Shown piece after piece: positions 21,760 through 35,200 of a stretch of DNA of 64,000 nucleotides. Positions within the stretch are counted from its first letter, which is position 1. Every line of letters begins with the position of its first letter. The position numbers and the translations under genes were made by a program. Source of the DNA: Pomphorhynchus laevis (Eukaryota > Acanthocephala > Palaeacanthocephala > Echinorhynchida > Pomphorhynchidae); the NCBI GenBank assembly GCA_012934845.2, contig WNNJ02000108.1:124001-188000 (forward strand). Direction: 5' to 3'. The notes beneath the pieces were generated by a model. That model ran no database searches, was not told the origin of the DNA, and saw only the letters and a list, made by a program, of their open reading frames with translations.

Positions 21760-22230
21760 CATCAGAGGGCGACTGTTGGAAAATGTTCGTCCACATATTG
21801 AGTATTGCATTGAAGCTGTTTTTCCATGTTCTCCAGGAGAAATTAACGATATTGAATCAGTGCTTCGTCGCAGTTCTCGAATTTGCTTTCATAATTCGTA
21901 TTCGTGTGAGGACAGGTTATCCTTGCTAGGTTTATCTTCAATGAGACAAAGATTACTGTATCTTTATCTCTTGGCAATTTGGACAGTTGTTAATTCATTT
22001 GAAGGATATCCCACAAATGTTATAAAGTTAAGAACTACAAATTGTCGTGGACATCGAGTTACCCTATATTAATTTCCCTGGTAAAAATCCTAGAATAATG
22101 AGACACTACCATCGTGGTATAAATATTTGGAATGCACTACCTGAGGAAATTGCTTGTGCCTTCAGCTATTTACACTTCGAACTTCAGGTTTGGAAGTGGA
22201 TTCATAATAGCTTGAACCATCAATAAGTGG
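21760..22230 (+). pseudogene. CR1-like RT C-terminal remnant (copy D)
   Basis: The plus strand encodes VRPHIEYCIEAVFPCSPGEI, VLRRSSRICFHNSYS, YLLAIWTVVNSFEGYP, then after a frame change WNALPEEIACAF. This matches the thumb and tail of CR1 copy A closely (HIEYCVQAVFP, WNTLPGEIACT). Only the last about 155 residues remain. Confidence 0.75.
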
Positions 22231-22990
22231 TGAACTACCCGTTCAGTTGATTACACTGTACAGTTTATTTTTATTTTTAAATATCATCAGTGAACAGATT
22301 AAACAGCAAAAACTACGAAAACATGTTGCGTTTATACGAGTTTGAGCTATCAATTAGTTTATGTCGGGATGGATAATATTTTTTACCCAAATGAATCTAA
22401 GATCTTCAAAGTTTCGGAGAACGGACCTCGATGAACAACACACAAAGAGCGCTGTGTCCCATGATGAAATATTTGCTCGTTTAACTATTTAAATCGCTCT
22501 AAAACACCATCGGTATTGAAAGTGATTTTTGAGCCGTTTGCCAAAGTGTGCCGATCAATGCACAAACTCGATGTCGTGGACATCGAGTTACCCTATATTA
22601 ATTTCCCTGGTAAAAATCGTTTAACTATTTAATGCACAAATTCATTGCACAAATTCATTGTTTCATTGCACAAATTCATTGTTTGATCAATGCACAAATT
22701 CATTGTTTTCGTTACAAAATATACTTTTTGTTATTCTGAATGTTTCAGTCTTTAATTTTTAACCCTTTATGTTATTAGATGCCTTATTTATATTTATTAA
22801 GAACATCTATTATTCTAAATTTTGATTACCAGTTTTCTATCTACAAATTTTTACCACATTATTCAAGCTGATTAGAAAATCAAGCTGAATGATTCCTATA
22901 AGCTGATTAGAAAATCATGATTTTAGAGTTTTAATGGTTTAAATGCTGAAGGTTCTCTAGACACAAAGTGTTTTAATATTCGACGATTCG
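22231..22990. repeat. Small duplications and a short minisatellite; no gene
   Basis: A 47-bp string from the CR1 copy D tail (22,044-22,090) is repeated exactly at 22,573-22,619. There it forms the palindrome CTCGATGTCGTGGACATCGAG with its left flank. From 22,630 to 22,705 an ATTGCACAAATTCATTGTTT-type unit repeats about four times. Otherwise AT-rich. Confidence 0.6.
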
Positions 22991-22991
22991 A

Positions 22992-23280
22992 ATGGACAAT
23001 AATCCACTCATAGCTAACCAGCCTATAGTTATTGATAATGTGAGTTAAAAATTGCGTATTCATAACTGTTTTTATTCTTTATATAGGGTTCGGGGATTGT
23101 CAAGGCTGGTTTTGCTGGTAACAACGTGCCCAAATGTGTATTTTCAAACATGTAATCATTTGCAGCAATATTGCATGATAACGCTGCATGTCTTATTGTT
23201 CTAGAATTGGTGTACAGAAACACAAACGAGTGATGACCGGTGGACTGCAGGGAAATCTATTTGTGGGGCCGAAAGTTGAT
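22992..23280 (+). CDS. ACTR1: ACTR1 exons 1-3
   Basis: Exon 1 (22992-23039) encodes [16 protein letters not shown] and ends in phase 0 at GTGAGT. Exon 2 (23087-23151) encodes [20 protein letters not shown] and ends in phase 2. Exon 3 (23205-23280) encodes [19 protein letters not shown] to PKVD, with donor GTAAGA. The ATG at 22,992 is placed as in human Arp1, shortly before IANQP. Confidence 0.88.
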
Positions 23281-26200
23281 GTAAGACTTATTGGATAAAT
23301 TTTTATAATCGCCTAATTCTAACTGTCTTAAAGTAATTTAATAAATTTAATATAAATACGTAAATATCACAATACAAAGCTTAAAACAAATGTTACCAAT
23401 CGTGCTATATATACCATTCACACTGAATTTATGTTATAAATTAAAAATGTGGTAAAAATGCTATGGGGATATTATCTTTGTGATTATGAAGTTATTTATT
23501 TTGTTTAATATTGCTTTTCAGCGACAATTGTACAGATTAATATGATTTATAAATCTCAATTGCTTGGTATTCACATTTTAGTTCAACATATCACCATCTA
23601 TCGTTATCCTAATCAGCCATAATTAATTCTCAAAAGTCTCGATGAGATGGTCAAACCCTTTACTTGGATATTGTAACTACCCTTCTCCACGACTCTTTTC
23701 TATTTGCGACCTTACACTGCCCGCGACTCAGACAGTCGGGATAGTTTATGACTTCGATATTCGGAAAGCTCACGTCGTCAACGACGACCATTTTGAGTTT
23801 GCCATCTCTGTTTTGCGACTCATGTATTCACGAAGACCTTAGGTAAATCACTCCACAACTAATCAACTGAATAATGCTTCTTTGTCGCTTCTATAATCAC
23901 GAACAATTAAATCTCAATTAATCTCTAGAATTAATTGAAAATTGTGAATTAAGTAAATATATTCCTAAAATAAGGTATAAACTCCTACCACAATTAGAAC
24001 CAAAAATTTGTAATTATAATAAAGAATTAAAATAAATATGTAACGATAATATTAGAAACATAATGAAAACAGAATGCAATTGTAAGAGTTTTAGTTTTGA
24101 TAAAATAAATGAACATATATGTACCTATAATATAGAATTAATTGAAAATTGTGAATTAAGAAAGCTGCTATCAAAAGGGTATAAATATAGATTAAATAAT
24201 AACAACGACAAAAATAAAATTTACAATTCGTTATATAATAACTTAAATGATTACTTTAGTAAGCTGATTAATAGTGAAAGCTCGAATATATCTAAGATAA
24301 ACATTTGGAAAGATTTAATATTTGATAAAATTAAAAATAAAATGAAAATAACAAACAATTACAAAAGGAAAGATAAAATTAATAAAGATATATATAAAGA
24401 ACTTACTAAATTAAAGCATAACCAAATAATAACAACTATTGATAAAGCTAGTAATAACTTTGTCTTCATATGCAAAAAGCTTTATTATGATATACTAATT
24501 AAAGAGGTTAATTCTAATGATTTAAATGTAAATCCAACATATGAACGTAGTGAGTTGAGTTTAGAAACAATTATTACAAGTCACTGTTCTATAATGGATA
24601 AAAAGGGTATAAAGGTTGAATTAGATAATAAAACTATACCTATATTATATTGGAATCCAAAATTACAGGGAAATCTATATTTAGATAAATAAAATGTGTT
24701 CCAATATTAGGTAATAGTAGCTTTATTATAGCTGACTTGTTTTTAAGCTTTATAGAATATGAATTTGTTCATAACTGTGTAAAAACTAAATCTAAACAAT
24801 ATAAATATATGAAATATATGTTTCGATACATTGATGATATATGTGTATTTAATTCTAATAATTTTTATTCAATTAGTGAACAAATTTATCCAGAAAGCCT
24901 TATTCTTAACAAAACCAATATTAATGATAAAGAAGGTGTATATCTAGATATGAACATTAAATTAACATCAATTAAAACTACTTTTAATTTATATCGTAAA
25001 GATGACATATTTAAATTTACAAGAAACATATTTTTGAATGAGCATTCATGCATACCATATAATATAAAATATAATTACATTAAATAATGAAATTTTAAGA
25101 ATTGCAACAATATGTAATGATATTGGCTTTCTTCCAAATCATTTAAATTATTTAATAGATGCAAATTTTAAACTAGGTTACTATAAATATAACATCAAGC
25201 AGAAAATAGTAAAATATATAAATCAACACAATAATATTAAAAATAAATATTATTATTAAACCACTAGACCTTACAGATCGTGAGTTACAACATCACGAAG
25301 ACGAAAATAAAGTCAAATCAAAGTGAAGTAGCAAAATGAGTCCAGGACAATCGATTCTGAGCCACCATTTCCAGTTCTTGTCTCCATCTTCTTTTAAATC
25401 TCCGCCAGCCAATGTTCGAGTAGCTGAATAGTATTTTCTTGGCATCGTCTTCGATCGTTCTCTTTAGATTCTTACGAACACCGCCTCTGGGGCGTCGCCA
25501 GGATTCTTCCGGGTCCAAGTACAGAGTTAACTTTGGGAGTCTATCTCTTTGCATCCGAAGTACATGGCCAAGATAGCGCAGTCTATTTTTTCCGAATCAA
25601 ATCAGACACGGATACGTCGAGTGAACATCGAGAGTACACCTCTGCGTTCGATACATGATCGAGTGGATTGACTTTTGCAATTCTACGTAGACATCGTCGC
25701 TCAAAAACAGCAAGTTGATTATTTGTTGTAATTTTTCAGGCCAGCACTCGGATCCATACAGTAGTACTGGACGAACAATAAACGAATATGTTCGGATCTT
25801 TGTTTTAATAGATACATTTTTATCACGTTAGAGGGAGTTTAGACGCGAAAAGGCGAAACCAGCCTTTATTATCCGGCTTCGAATGTCGTAGTCACATCGG
25901 CAGTCTACGGAAAACACTGATCCAAGATAGGTGAAAGATTGTACCTGTTCAATAGTTATACCATCAATAATAACTGAGCACGGATGGGAGTTTATGGCGA
26001 GTAGTTTACATTTCGGTAAGTTAAGGAATAAGCCATATTTCTTTGCTGTCTCGCCTATGCGGGTTGCTGTACGTTGCGCGTTTTCAAATGATTCTGACAG
26101 TACGACTACATCATCCGCATACGTCAGATCAGAAAGCAGCATATTGCTCGGATGCAGACGTATACCTTCACTGTGCAGGTCGAGCGTTTCCCATAGGAGA

Positions 26201-29200
26201 TGATCGATGAGAATGTTGAATAGTTCTGGTGATAGTACTACCCCTGTCGAACACCTATACTGACAGGAAACGGAATTCCAGTACAACCGTATTCGCGCAC
26301 GACTGACACAGTATTTTCATACATTGCACCGATAAGTTCACACAGGTGTTTAGGAATGCCTAAGGTATGGAGGAGCTTCTAGATGAATAGTCGATTAACT
26401 TGGTCAAACGCCGACTCGAAATCCAAAAATAGTAATATTAACGGTTGTTGATACTCTTGACGGACATCCATCAGAACGCGAAGGGTGAATATATGATCAA
26501 TGCATCCGCGATTTGGTCTAAATCCAGCTTGATTTTCTCTTGTTTGAATTTGCCGTAACGGCCTAATTCTGTTCAGAATTATGCCTTCCATGATTTTATA
26601 TACTACAGGTATGAGAGATATGGGTCGATAATTCGAGCATAATGAAGCATCCCCCTTCTTCAGTATTGGAATTATAACTGAAGTTTGCCAGTCCATGGGA
26701 ACCTGATTGTGATTCCAGATACATTGGAACAAATCGGTCAAATATTTGACAACTTTAGGACCACCATATTTGAGAAATTCTGGATGTATTTGATCATGTC
26801 CCCCAGATTTTCCGCATTTCAGTGTATTAATTATTTGACTGACCTCAATACTTGATAAGGGGTTGCCGTCGATTTCTAACACTTCTGTATGCATAGTACA
26901 TACTTGGCGACTCCAGGATTTGTCATTACTACATGAGTTTGTTGAGGTGTCTGTCTTCTTGTAGAGATTTGTAAAATGAGCTCTCCAGCGTTCTAACCGT
27001 GCAGACCTTTCGAATATTTTATGTGACATATCGATATTCCACAACCCTGTGACTCCACTCTGCTGTGTAGGTGTGTAGTATCTTCTTATGAGACCAAAGA
27101 ACTTACGCGCATTACCATTGTTAGCTGCCTTTTGGGCTTGGTTTGAAAGTTTTGTCCAGTATTCCTCTTTATCATGACGTATACTGGCGCGTAATTTGCG
27201 AGTAAGAGTGGTCGTCTCTACGTTATTTCCTGCAGCCATGCTTAACTTTCTTTGTTCTGAGATCATTATAGATGTTGCACTTATCCAATCGTTCCTACGA
27301 CTTTTGCGATAAGGAAGAATATCATGAGCCGAAGAATATAGTGCGTTCTTAAGTGTTGACCATCGTTCACCAATCTTACAAACATTTTTATTTCCATCCG
27401 ATACTGGTAAAAACTTAAACTCAAGCTTGCGTGATACACTGTCAATGAATCTACTACGTATGTAGTCGTTTTCTAGTAGCCGTACTTCTGGTTGTATTAA
27501 CTTTGACCTTTGTGACTTGGGTTTGAATGTTGCTTCAATATCCATTATTACTAGCGAGTGGTCTGTCAATACATCAATTCCCCAATACGAACGGCAGTTT
27601 GTGATGGCTTTTCTACACCGTAGACGAACCAGAATAAAGTCAATTTGATTGCGGTCCTTGCCGTTAGGATATGTCCATGTTATTAGATGCTGATTCCGGT
27701 GCTGGAAGCAAGTGTTCATAGCTATCAAACGATACATGCACATCAAATCAAGCAGTTTGTTACCGTTTGCACACATTTTGCCAATTCCATGTTTTCCAAC
27801 AAAGGGTGCGGTCAATTCACCTGACTTAAGTTGAGCATTGAAGTCGCCGGCGACCACAAGAAAATCACGTGAGGGAATTGTCAGTAGAACTTCATCAAGT
27901 TTCTGATAAAATTCATCAATTTTTACAGGAATCGTAGCATTTGTTGGGTCATATGCACAGATGACAGTCCAGTATGAATTTTTGCCTCTCAGTCGTACAG
28001 AAGCTAATCTGTCGCTAACTAGACTCCAGTCAATCAAGTAGGGCATAATAGATGGCCGAATCAGAATGGCTACACCACGTTGACCGGAACCATCCGTGGG
28101 TCCAGAAAAGAGCATTATATAGTATCGTGAGCTGTCAGGGACACCGACGTTGACCGACCCAGCATCTGGAATCCGGCACTCAGTTGCACAGTATATGTCA
28201 ATGTTACGGATATCTAGAGTTCTGGCCAATAAGATCGTTTGAGCGGGTTGTAATAGTGTTCTTACATTTATAGTCGCAATCTTCAACTTTTTGTTTCGTA
28301 AGGGTGATTTTGGAAGATGGTTTTCCTCCCTGGTCAGGCACTCAGGGATCGCATGACTAGTCGGACTCACAAAATTAGTTTGATCGGGAGTTGTTTGCAT
28401 TTTTTGCATATGTAGTTTGCATAAATATAAACTCTTAAGTGGCAAATTTTTATGGATGGATAATAAATAATATACTTTGCATTAGAATAAGATACGAAAT
28501 ATTTTAATTAGAGGAAATACATCATGATCATGTATTTTTTCCGCTGCTATGTTGGGTAGAGGAGTTAGGGGCCGAAACCTGATAGCATATCAGTTCCTCC
28601 CGATGACCTCTAATTCTTATTCTGATAAAACGCCTGTTTTTTATCGGTTAATTCATAAGAACGACGTTTATTTTTAATTTCGATTTTTTATTTTAACTTG
28701 ATTTAAATTATAAAAAATTTTATAACAATTATTTGTTTTATTATTTAATTATTAAATTTTGATTTAGCATTATTATGTTTTCTATATTTTGATACAAAAT
28801 AAAGAAAACATAAAGTTTTTTTTTGATACATCGTTTGTTATTTATTAGTCAATTCATAAAAGTTGACTTTTATTTTAAATTTAATATTTATTATTATTTA
28901 TTTATTTTTTATTTTACAATTGTATTAAATACGTAGACTCAGTTAGCTGATTTGATTAGTTCAACATATCACCATCTATCGTTATCCTAATCAGCCATAA
29001 TTAATTCTCAAAAGTCTCGATGAGATAAGCAAACCCTCATATTGTGACGACCCATCTCCGCGACTATTTTCTATGAGCAACCTTGCACTGCCCGAGGCCC
29101 AGTCAGTTGAGGTAGTTCATGACTCCAATATTCGGAAAGCTTCCGTCGTCAAAGTCCATCATTCTGAGGTTGACATGCCTGTCCTGCGACTCATGCCCCC

Positions 29201-32200
29201 AACGACGACCTTCGGCATATCACTCCACATCTAATCAACCAAATAATGCTTCTATGTCGCTTCAGCAATCACCAACAATTAAGAAGGGGTTGATATCGCT
29301 CAACCGAATATTGATCAAAATACTGATGGAACTGCAACATTACCCGGATTACCACCTGCATCATTTTTGAGCGTTCTATTTGGAAATTCAAATTTTACTG
29401 AAATACAACAAAATATTTTTAGCGCTATTCAGACTAATCCACATGCAATCCAAAACCTTCTAAGTAATCATATGGTTCAAGGACTTATGAGTAATCCTGC
29501 ATTGTTTAGTTGAATTATGCTTAACAATCCACAAATGCAAAGAGTGAGGAAGCAGAACCACGAGGTTTCACAATTCGTTAACAATCCGGATTTAATGTGT
29601 CAAACAATGGAAATGATTCATATTCCTACAACTATACAGGAAATTACGAGAAACCATGATAGAGCCCTGATTAACCTTGAGAGTTTACCGAGCGGATATA
29701 ATGTTCGACAGAGAATTTATCGCGATTTTCAAGAACCAATGCTTAATGTGGCACATGAGCAGTTTGGCGATAACCCTCTGAATACTAATTCTAGCTCATC
29801 TAGTGCAGCTAACACTAGTCCAGTAGGAACTGAATATGTTGAGTCGAGGAATACGGGCCGAATTTTGATAGCATAGCAGTTTCTCCTGATGACCTTTAAT
29901 TCTTGTTATGATCGGTTACTATTTACATACCCACTGACTAACCCTGGGGCATCTCAGAATACCTCATTTCAGAATAATCGATCTGCATCCGGTTTAAATC
30001 ATTTGCCATTTAATTCGTCTAGATCATATGCATTTAATACAAACCCATTAGATTCGCCTTTGCAATCTACGTCAAGCGAAAACACTGATCGGTATTCTAC
30101 GATGAACCCTCAACAGCTACGCCAATTATTAGTAGGCGCTGCTGAAAATCCTCGCATGTTAATCGACATGTTGCAGGCATCCAGTTTTAACCCAAACATG
30201 GATAATTCTATCTGTGATCCTGGCATTCTACTTAATCTGCTGCGTACATATGAATTTATACAGGACGAAAGACAAAGAGTACAAGTACATCGTGTAATTT
30301 ATGAGTTTATATGTCAGTGGCCAATACCTGAAATTCGTGCTCTATGCACAAATCCTCGAGCATTGCGGACGATTGTACAAATTCTACAGAACCTAATTCG
30401 TCTTAGGGACACATCCCCGCAAGTATATTCACAGTTGATATTTTCAAATATAAGCGGTCTGGTAGATAATCAAATGAATAGTCAACCTACTATATCTAAT
30501 GTGGAATCTGTTCAATTACCAAGCAATAGACAAACAGCTTATGCAACAACAGTATCTCAAAATTTACAGAATTCAAATCAAGATTATACTGCTTTGTTGT
30601 TTCAACTATTAAATCGTCTTCATCTCCAGTAACATCAGCCGATAAATCAACAACCAAAAATGTACTATTAATACATTTAATACAATAGTACAAATGTACT
30701 ATTTTGTACTATTATCGAGTACAAAAAAACGCGTTATTCAGAATTATGCATCCGAAATTAAACAAATGGAGACAATGGGCTTTCATAACCGTTATGCAAA
30801 TATTAGAGCGCTTGTTGTGTCTATGGGGTACGTAAACATGGCCGTGGTTACAAAACTGATTAACTGATTTTCACTAGTTGTTTTTCCACTTTGTTACATC
30901 CATAATTAATTATTGAGATTTAGATTTTCAAGAAACAACTTCGCTAACAGCCAATATGGATTACAAATCATTACACGTCTCGCTAATTTTTATTAATTCA
31001 TTTAATAAGGTTTTTTAATTCGATTAAAAAACATTATTTAATGTTATTTAATTTATATTAATTTAGTATCTATAAGATACTTATCTTGACTTGGAATTTT
31101 TCACGAAATTTTTATTTTTAAGTTCGAATTGTCGATTTCAAATTTTTTACTTACAAATGAAACTAAGAAGTTAAATTTTGTTCTTACAAAATATTTTAAA
31201 ATTGTTTCGCGTATATTATTCTCTAATTTTGAAATAATTAAAGAATTATTTAATTTATTAAATATATTTAATTAAATTATTATTTAATTTTTTCTTTTTT
31301 AAGAGATAAAAAATGGATTCTATTAATCTTTTCCGATCCATTTATTTATCTTGTCGCTCTAATTAATATCGCATTTTTCTTAAAATACTCATCAAATCGT
31401 AAAATTCTTAAAATTAATTAGAAAATGATTTCAAAAATTTGTTTTCGTATTTTAAATAATCAAATAACACTGAAATTAGACTTCTATCAAACTCTGGCTG
31501 TTTAGTTTTGCGTTAAGGTTGCACTTTCGATTTATATTCGCAGCAAATTTATAGATTCTAAAATTTTGTTTTACAATTACTTTTTATCATAACAAGATAA
31601 TGAATCTTTAATCTGTTCCATTTAAAGTTATGTTGTTTATATCTACATGTTTTTATCCCGAAACATGATTTTATCGTGCATTATACGTAAATCATAATAG
31701 ATTTTCGATTGTATTTTAATATTTTCACCTTAAGGAATTTCGAGGTTTATTACGGCTTCGTTATCCAATGGAACACGGAATTGTCAATCACTGGGACGAT
31801 ATGGAGCGAATTTGGAATTTTATCTACTCATCTGATCAGCTGAATGCTGTTCCGGAGGAGGTTGTATTCAGTTATAGTTTATAATAAAGGTTAATAATTA
31901 TAGCACCCGGTTTTAATGACGGAGGCACCGCTAAATCCAAGAAAGAACAGAGAGAAAGCGGCTGAAATACTATTCGAAACATTTAATTCACCAGCACTGC
32001 ATTTTTCTCTTCCGTCCGTTCTCTGTTTGTAAGTTCTCTATTTGTTTTTTATATTCACGTAATAAAACTTGATGCTTCCCTTCATTTTAAATGTACCATT
32101 TTGGCAAGAAGACATACAAATTATTTACAAACACACAATATATTCAAAATAAAATTCGGCTTTTTGACATTTCGTCAAAAATATAAAATAACACATTTTT

Positions 32201-35200
32201 CTATCTATCGAACTTATAATTCGATCTTATAATTATTAATTATTCAAAATAAATCTGATTTCAAAGCCAAATTACTGAATGGAGTTTTAAGTGATCTGAT
32301 TTGTTCTACTGACAAGTTATTATTGACCTGTGGAGTTTGTTTTCCCGGTAATATAACCTCTGTAAGAATTAATAACGATATGTATTATTGATACGACATT
32401 ATTATTTTACTGCTTATCTTCAAGCAAGTTTGCTAATTTTTTATTTTTATAATTTGAAACTATAAATTATCAAAATATTATTAAAATATTAAATTTACAA
32501 TATATAAATGAACAAAATATTATTAAAAATAAATGTAAAATCATTAGCGGAAAATTTTATGGATGGATAATAAATAATATACTCTGTATTAGAATAAGAT
32601 AATAGATAATCGAATTTCATCAATTGAAATATCTAAAGCTTGTGTAAGATTCCTGTTTATGAAACACTTTAGTTTGATATTAAACTCAAGTGTTTGATAC
32701 CGTCAAACACTTCATCGTATTGTTTCAAGTTGATTGATTGTGGCGATGTGCAACTAGTTACTAAACTTTTGGTTCTGGACAACACACCAACAAACGATTG
32801 GCGTCTTGCTCGTCTGATAGCCCAATCATGATGATATCCCTAACGACTTAGCGCTTTCAATATCTTACGTTGTTCCAAAATCGTCAATTTTATGATGGGC
32901 AAATTTAGAGAGACCGGTCAATAAGGAATTAGCTGTAGCAATTAGCTACAATTAGATAAGCCAATTTCATCAGAGGAAATGCGTCATTAGCGTGCATTTG
33001 GCCTCGCTGCTATGTTAGGTTGAGGAATACGGGCCGAATTTTGATAGCATAGCAGTTTCTCCTGATGACCTCTAATTCTTATCATAATCGGTTGCTATTT
33101 ATTAGTCAATTCATAAAAACAGAATTCAAATTATTGATCGATTCTAAATTCTAGTAATCTTAAGATTAAACTATTTGCACTTTAGATACAAATGTTTTAT
33201 TTTTATACAGCGTTTAGTTCCAACATTGTGACCCTGTGTTTGACGAAACGTTGTTAAAAATAGCACATTGCATATCACGTTTGGGTAATATACGATGTAT
33301 ACTAAAGATTTGACTGGAACTGAAAGTAATATTAACAAAATTAAAATATTTATTTTTAAATTTAGATATAGTACAAAATACGTAGAGTCAATTAAATTAT
33401 GTTATTTTATATTTGGCTAGTTTCTACTACATCAGAAACAAAACATAACTTGTGATTATCTATTTTTCATATTTTTGATATATTTTTTATATTTAACTCA
33501 TAAAAATGACATTTAATCGTAGGGAATATAAATTTAATTTCTAATTTAATTTCTAATTTAATTTCTAATTTAATTTCTAATTTAATTTCTAATTTAATTT
33601 CTAATTTAATTTCTAATTTAATTTCTAATTTAATTTCTAATTTAATTTCTAATTTAATTTCTAATTTAATTTCTAATTTAATTTCTAATTTAATTTCCAA
33701 TTTTATTTCTAATTTTATTTCTAATTTAATTTCTAATTTAATTTCTAATTTAATTTCTAATTTAATTTCTCTTAATATTAGAGTTTTTCAAACATATCTT
33801 CATACTTAGAGATTTAGACAATTTAAAAAATCGAATTTAAATTATAAATTGTATATAAATACATACACAATTTTCCATACAATGTAAATTATAATAATAA
33901 GTTGAGGGCGGTGAATAATGATGTTTGCAATGACCTGCTTTATTTTCTAATACGAAAGAATCCCGATAAACAAATCGAACACTATAGATTATCGGGTACA
34001 TTTAGATTCGTATTATAACGTTAACTTTATGCATCTCGATTTGCTTATAATATTATTCTGTATATATAATATTGCATATAAAAATATAATATTATCTCGG
34101 ATTGTATTAGATAATACAATTTATGTTTACATATAATATAAGGCCAGAATACTAGTATACAAAATGAGCTAAGTTTTTTAATTTAGCAGTTCTTGTATAA
34201 ATATTGGTGCTTTTATATTCGGATATATCGCTGTCTTCTGGTAAGAGTTGGCGAAAAAATATAAAATTAGTTTGAAATTTAAAATAAACAAGTTGTTAAT
34301 AAATATGAACATAAATATGGATTAAATAAAAAAATAAAAATCAAATAAAATGGGCAACAGTTTGAAGTTCTACAATAAAAACAAGATCATTAAAACCATT
34401 GAATTCCATCCGCAATCTATAACTTTATATTGAATTAGTTTCTTAATTTATTTCACTTTTGGATTAAAAACTTTTCCTGGTGATGGTTACAATTGATAGT
34501 CGAAATATAGAACCAAATAAATTCGTGTTTTTATTCTTGATGCGTGCATATTCACGAATAATTTATGGTAAATTGCACAATAAGAACAACAGTATTTAAA
34601 AATATTACAAAGTCTATTAATATCGTTAAGATCCTTACAAATATGTATATAAATATGTATATATATATATATATATATATATTAAATATATAAAATATAA
34701 ATATCGCGCTATTTATGATAATTTATACTAACTTTGTCAATTTTAAAGATTTGTTATGGACTAATATGTCTAATAAATCTTTGATAATTAATTGTATCCC
34801 CTGATAAATGATGTTTTCTAACTTCTTGATGTCATTTAACGCTTTGAACATATTCTTTAAAAGCTGTGTTAATGCTATTTAAATACGTATATATTTTATT
34901 TTTGTGTATTAATCGTTTAGATATTCAAGTGGTCGTACCACAGGGTTGGTACTTGATTGTGGCGATGGTGTTTGTCAAGCTGTACCTGTTTATCAAGGTT
35001 TTACCTAATATAAATATATACGCTTAAACTTTAATTGATTTCAATGAAGTTAAGGTTTCGCCGTCAATCACAGCGTGATGAGAGGTTACATGGCAGGACG
35101 TGACATTACAAAGCTTTTACATCTACTACTACAGAAAGACGGATATCTTTTCAAAACCTCTGCCGAATTCGAAATCGTTCGAGCAATTAAAGAGGTAAGT

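Noticed and set aside
28598-28620. A standard type I hammerhead in the PLE tail
   Set aside because: CTGATGA-like and GAAAC boxes are present but in the wrong order, and stem I is essentially absent. Kept only as a permuted or degenerate possibility.
33467-33700. 77-residue minus-strand ORF of (EIKL)n repeats
   Set aside because: It is only the translation of the 12-bp satellite and has no other support.
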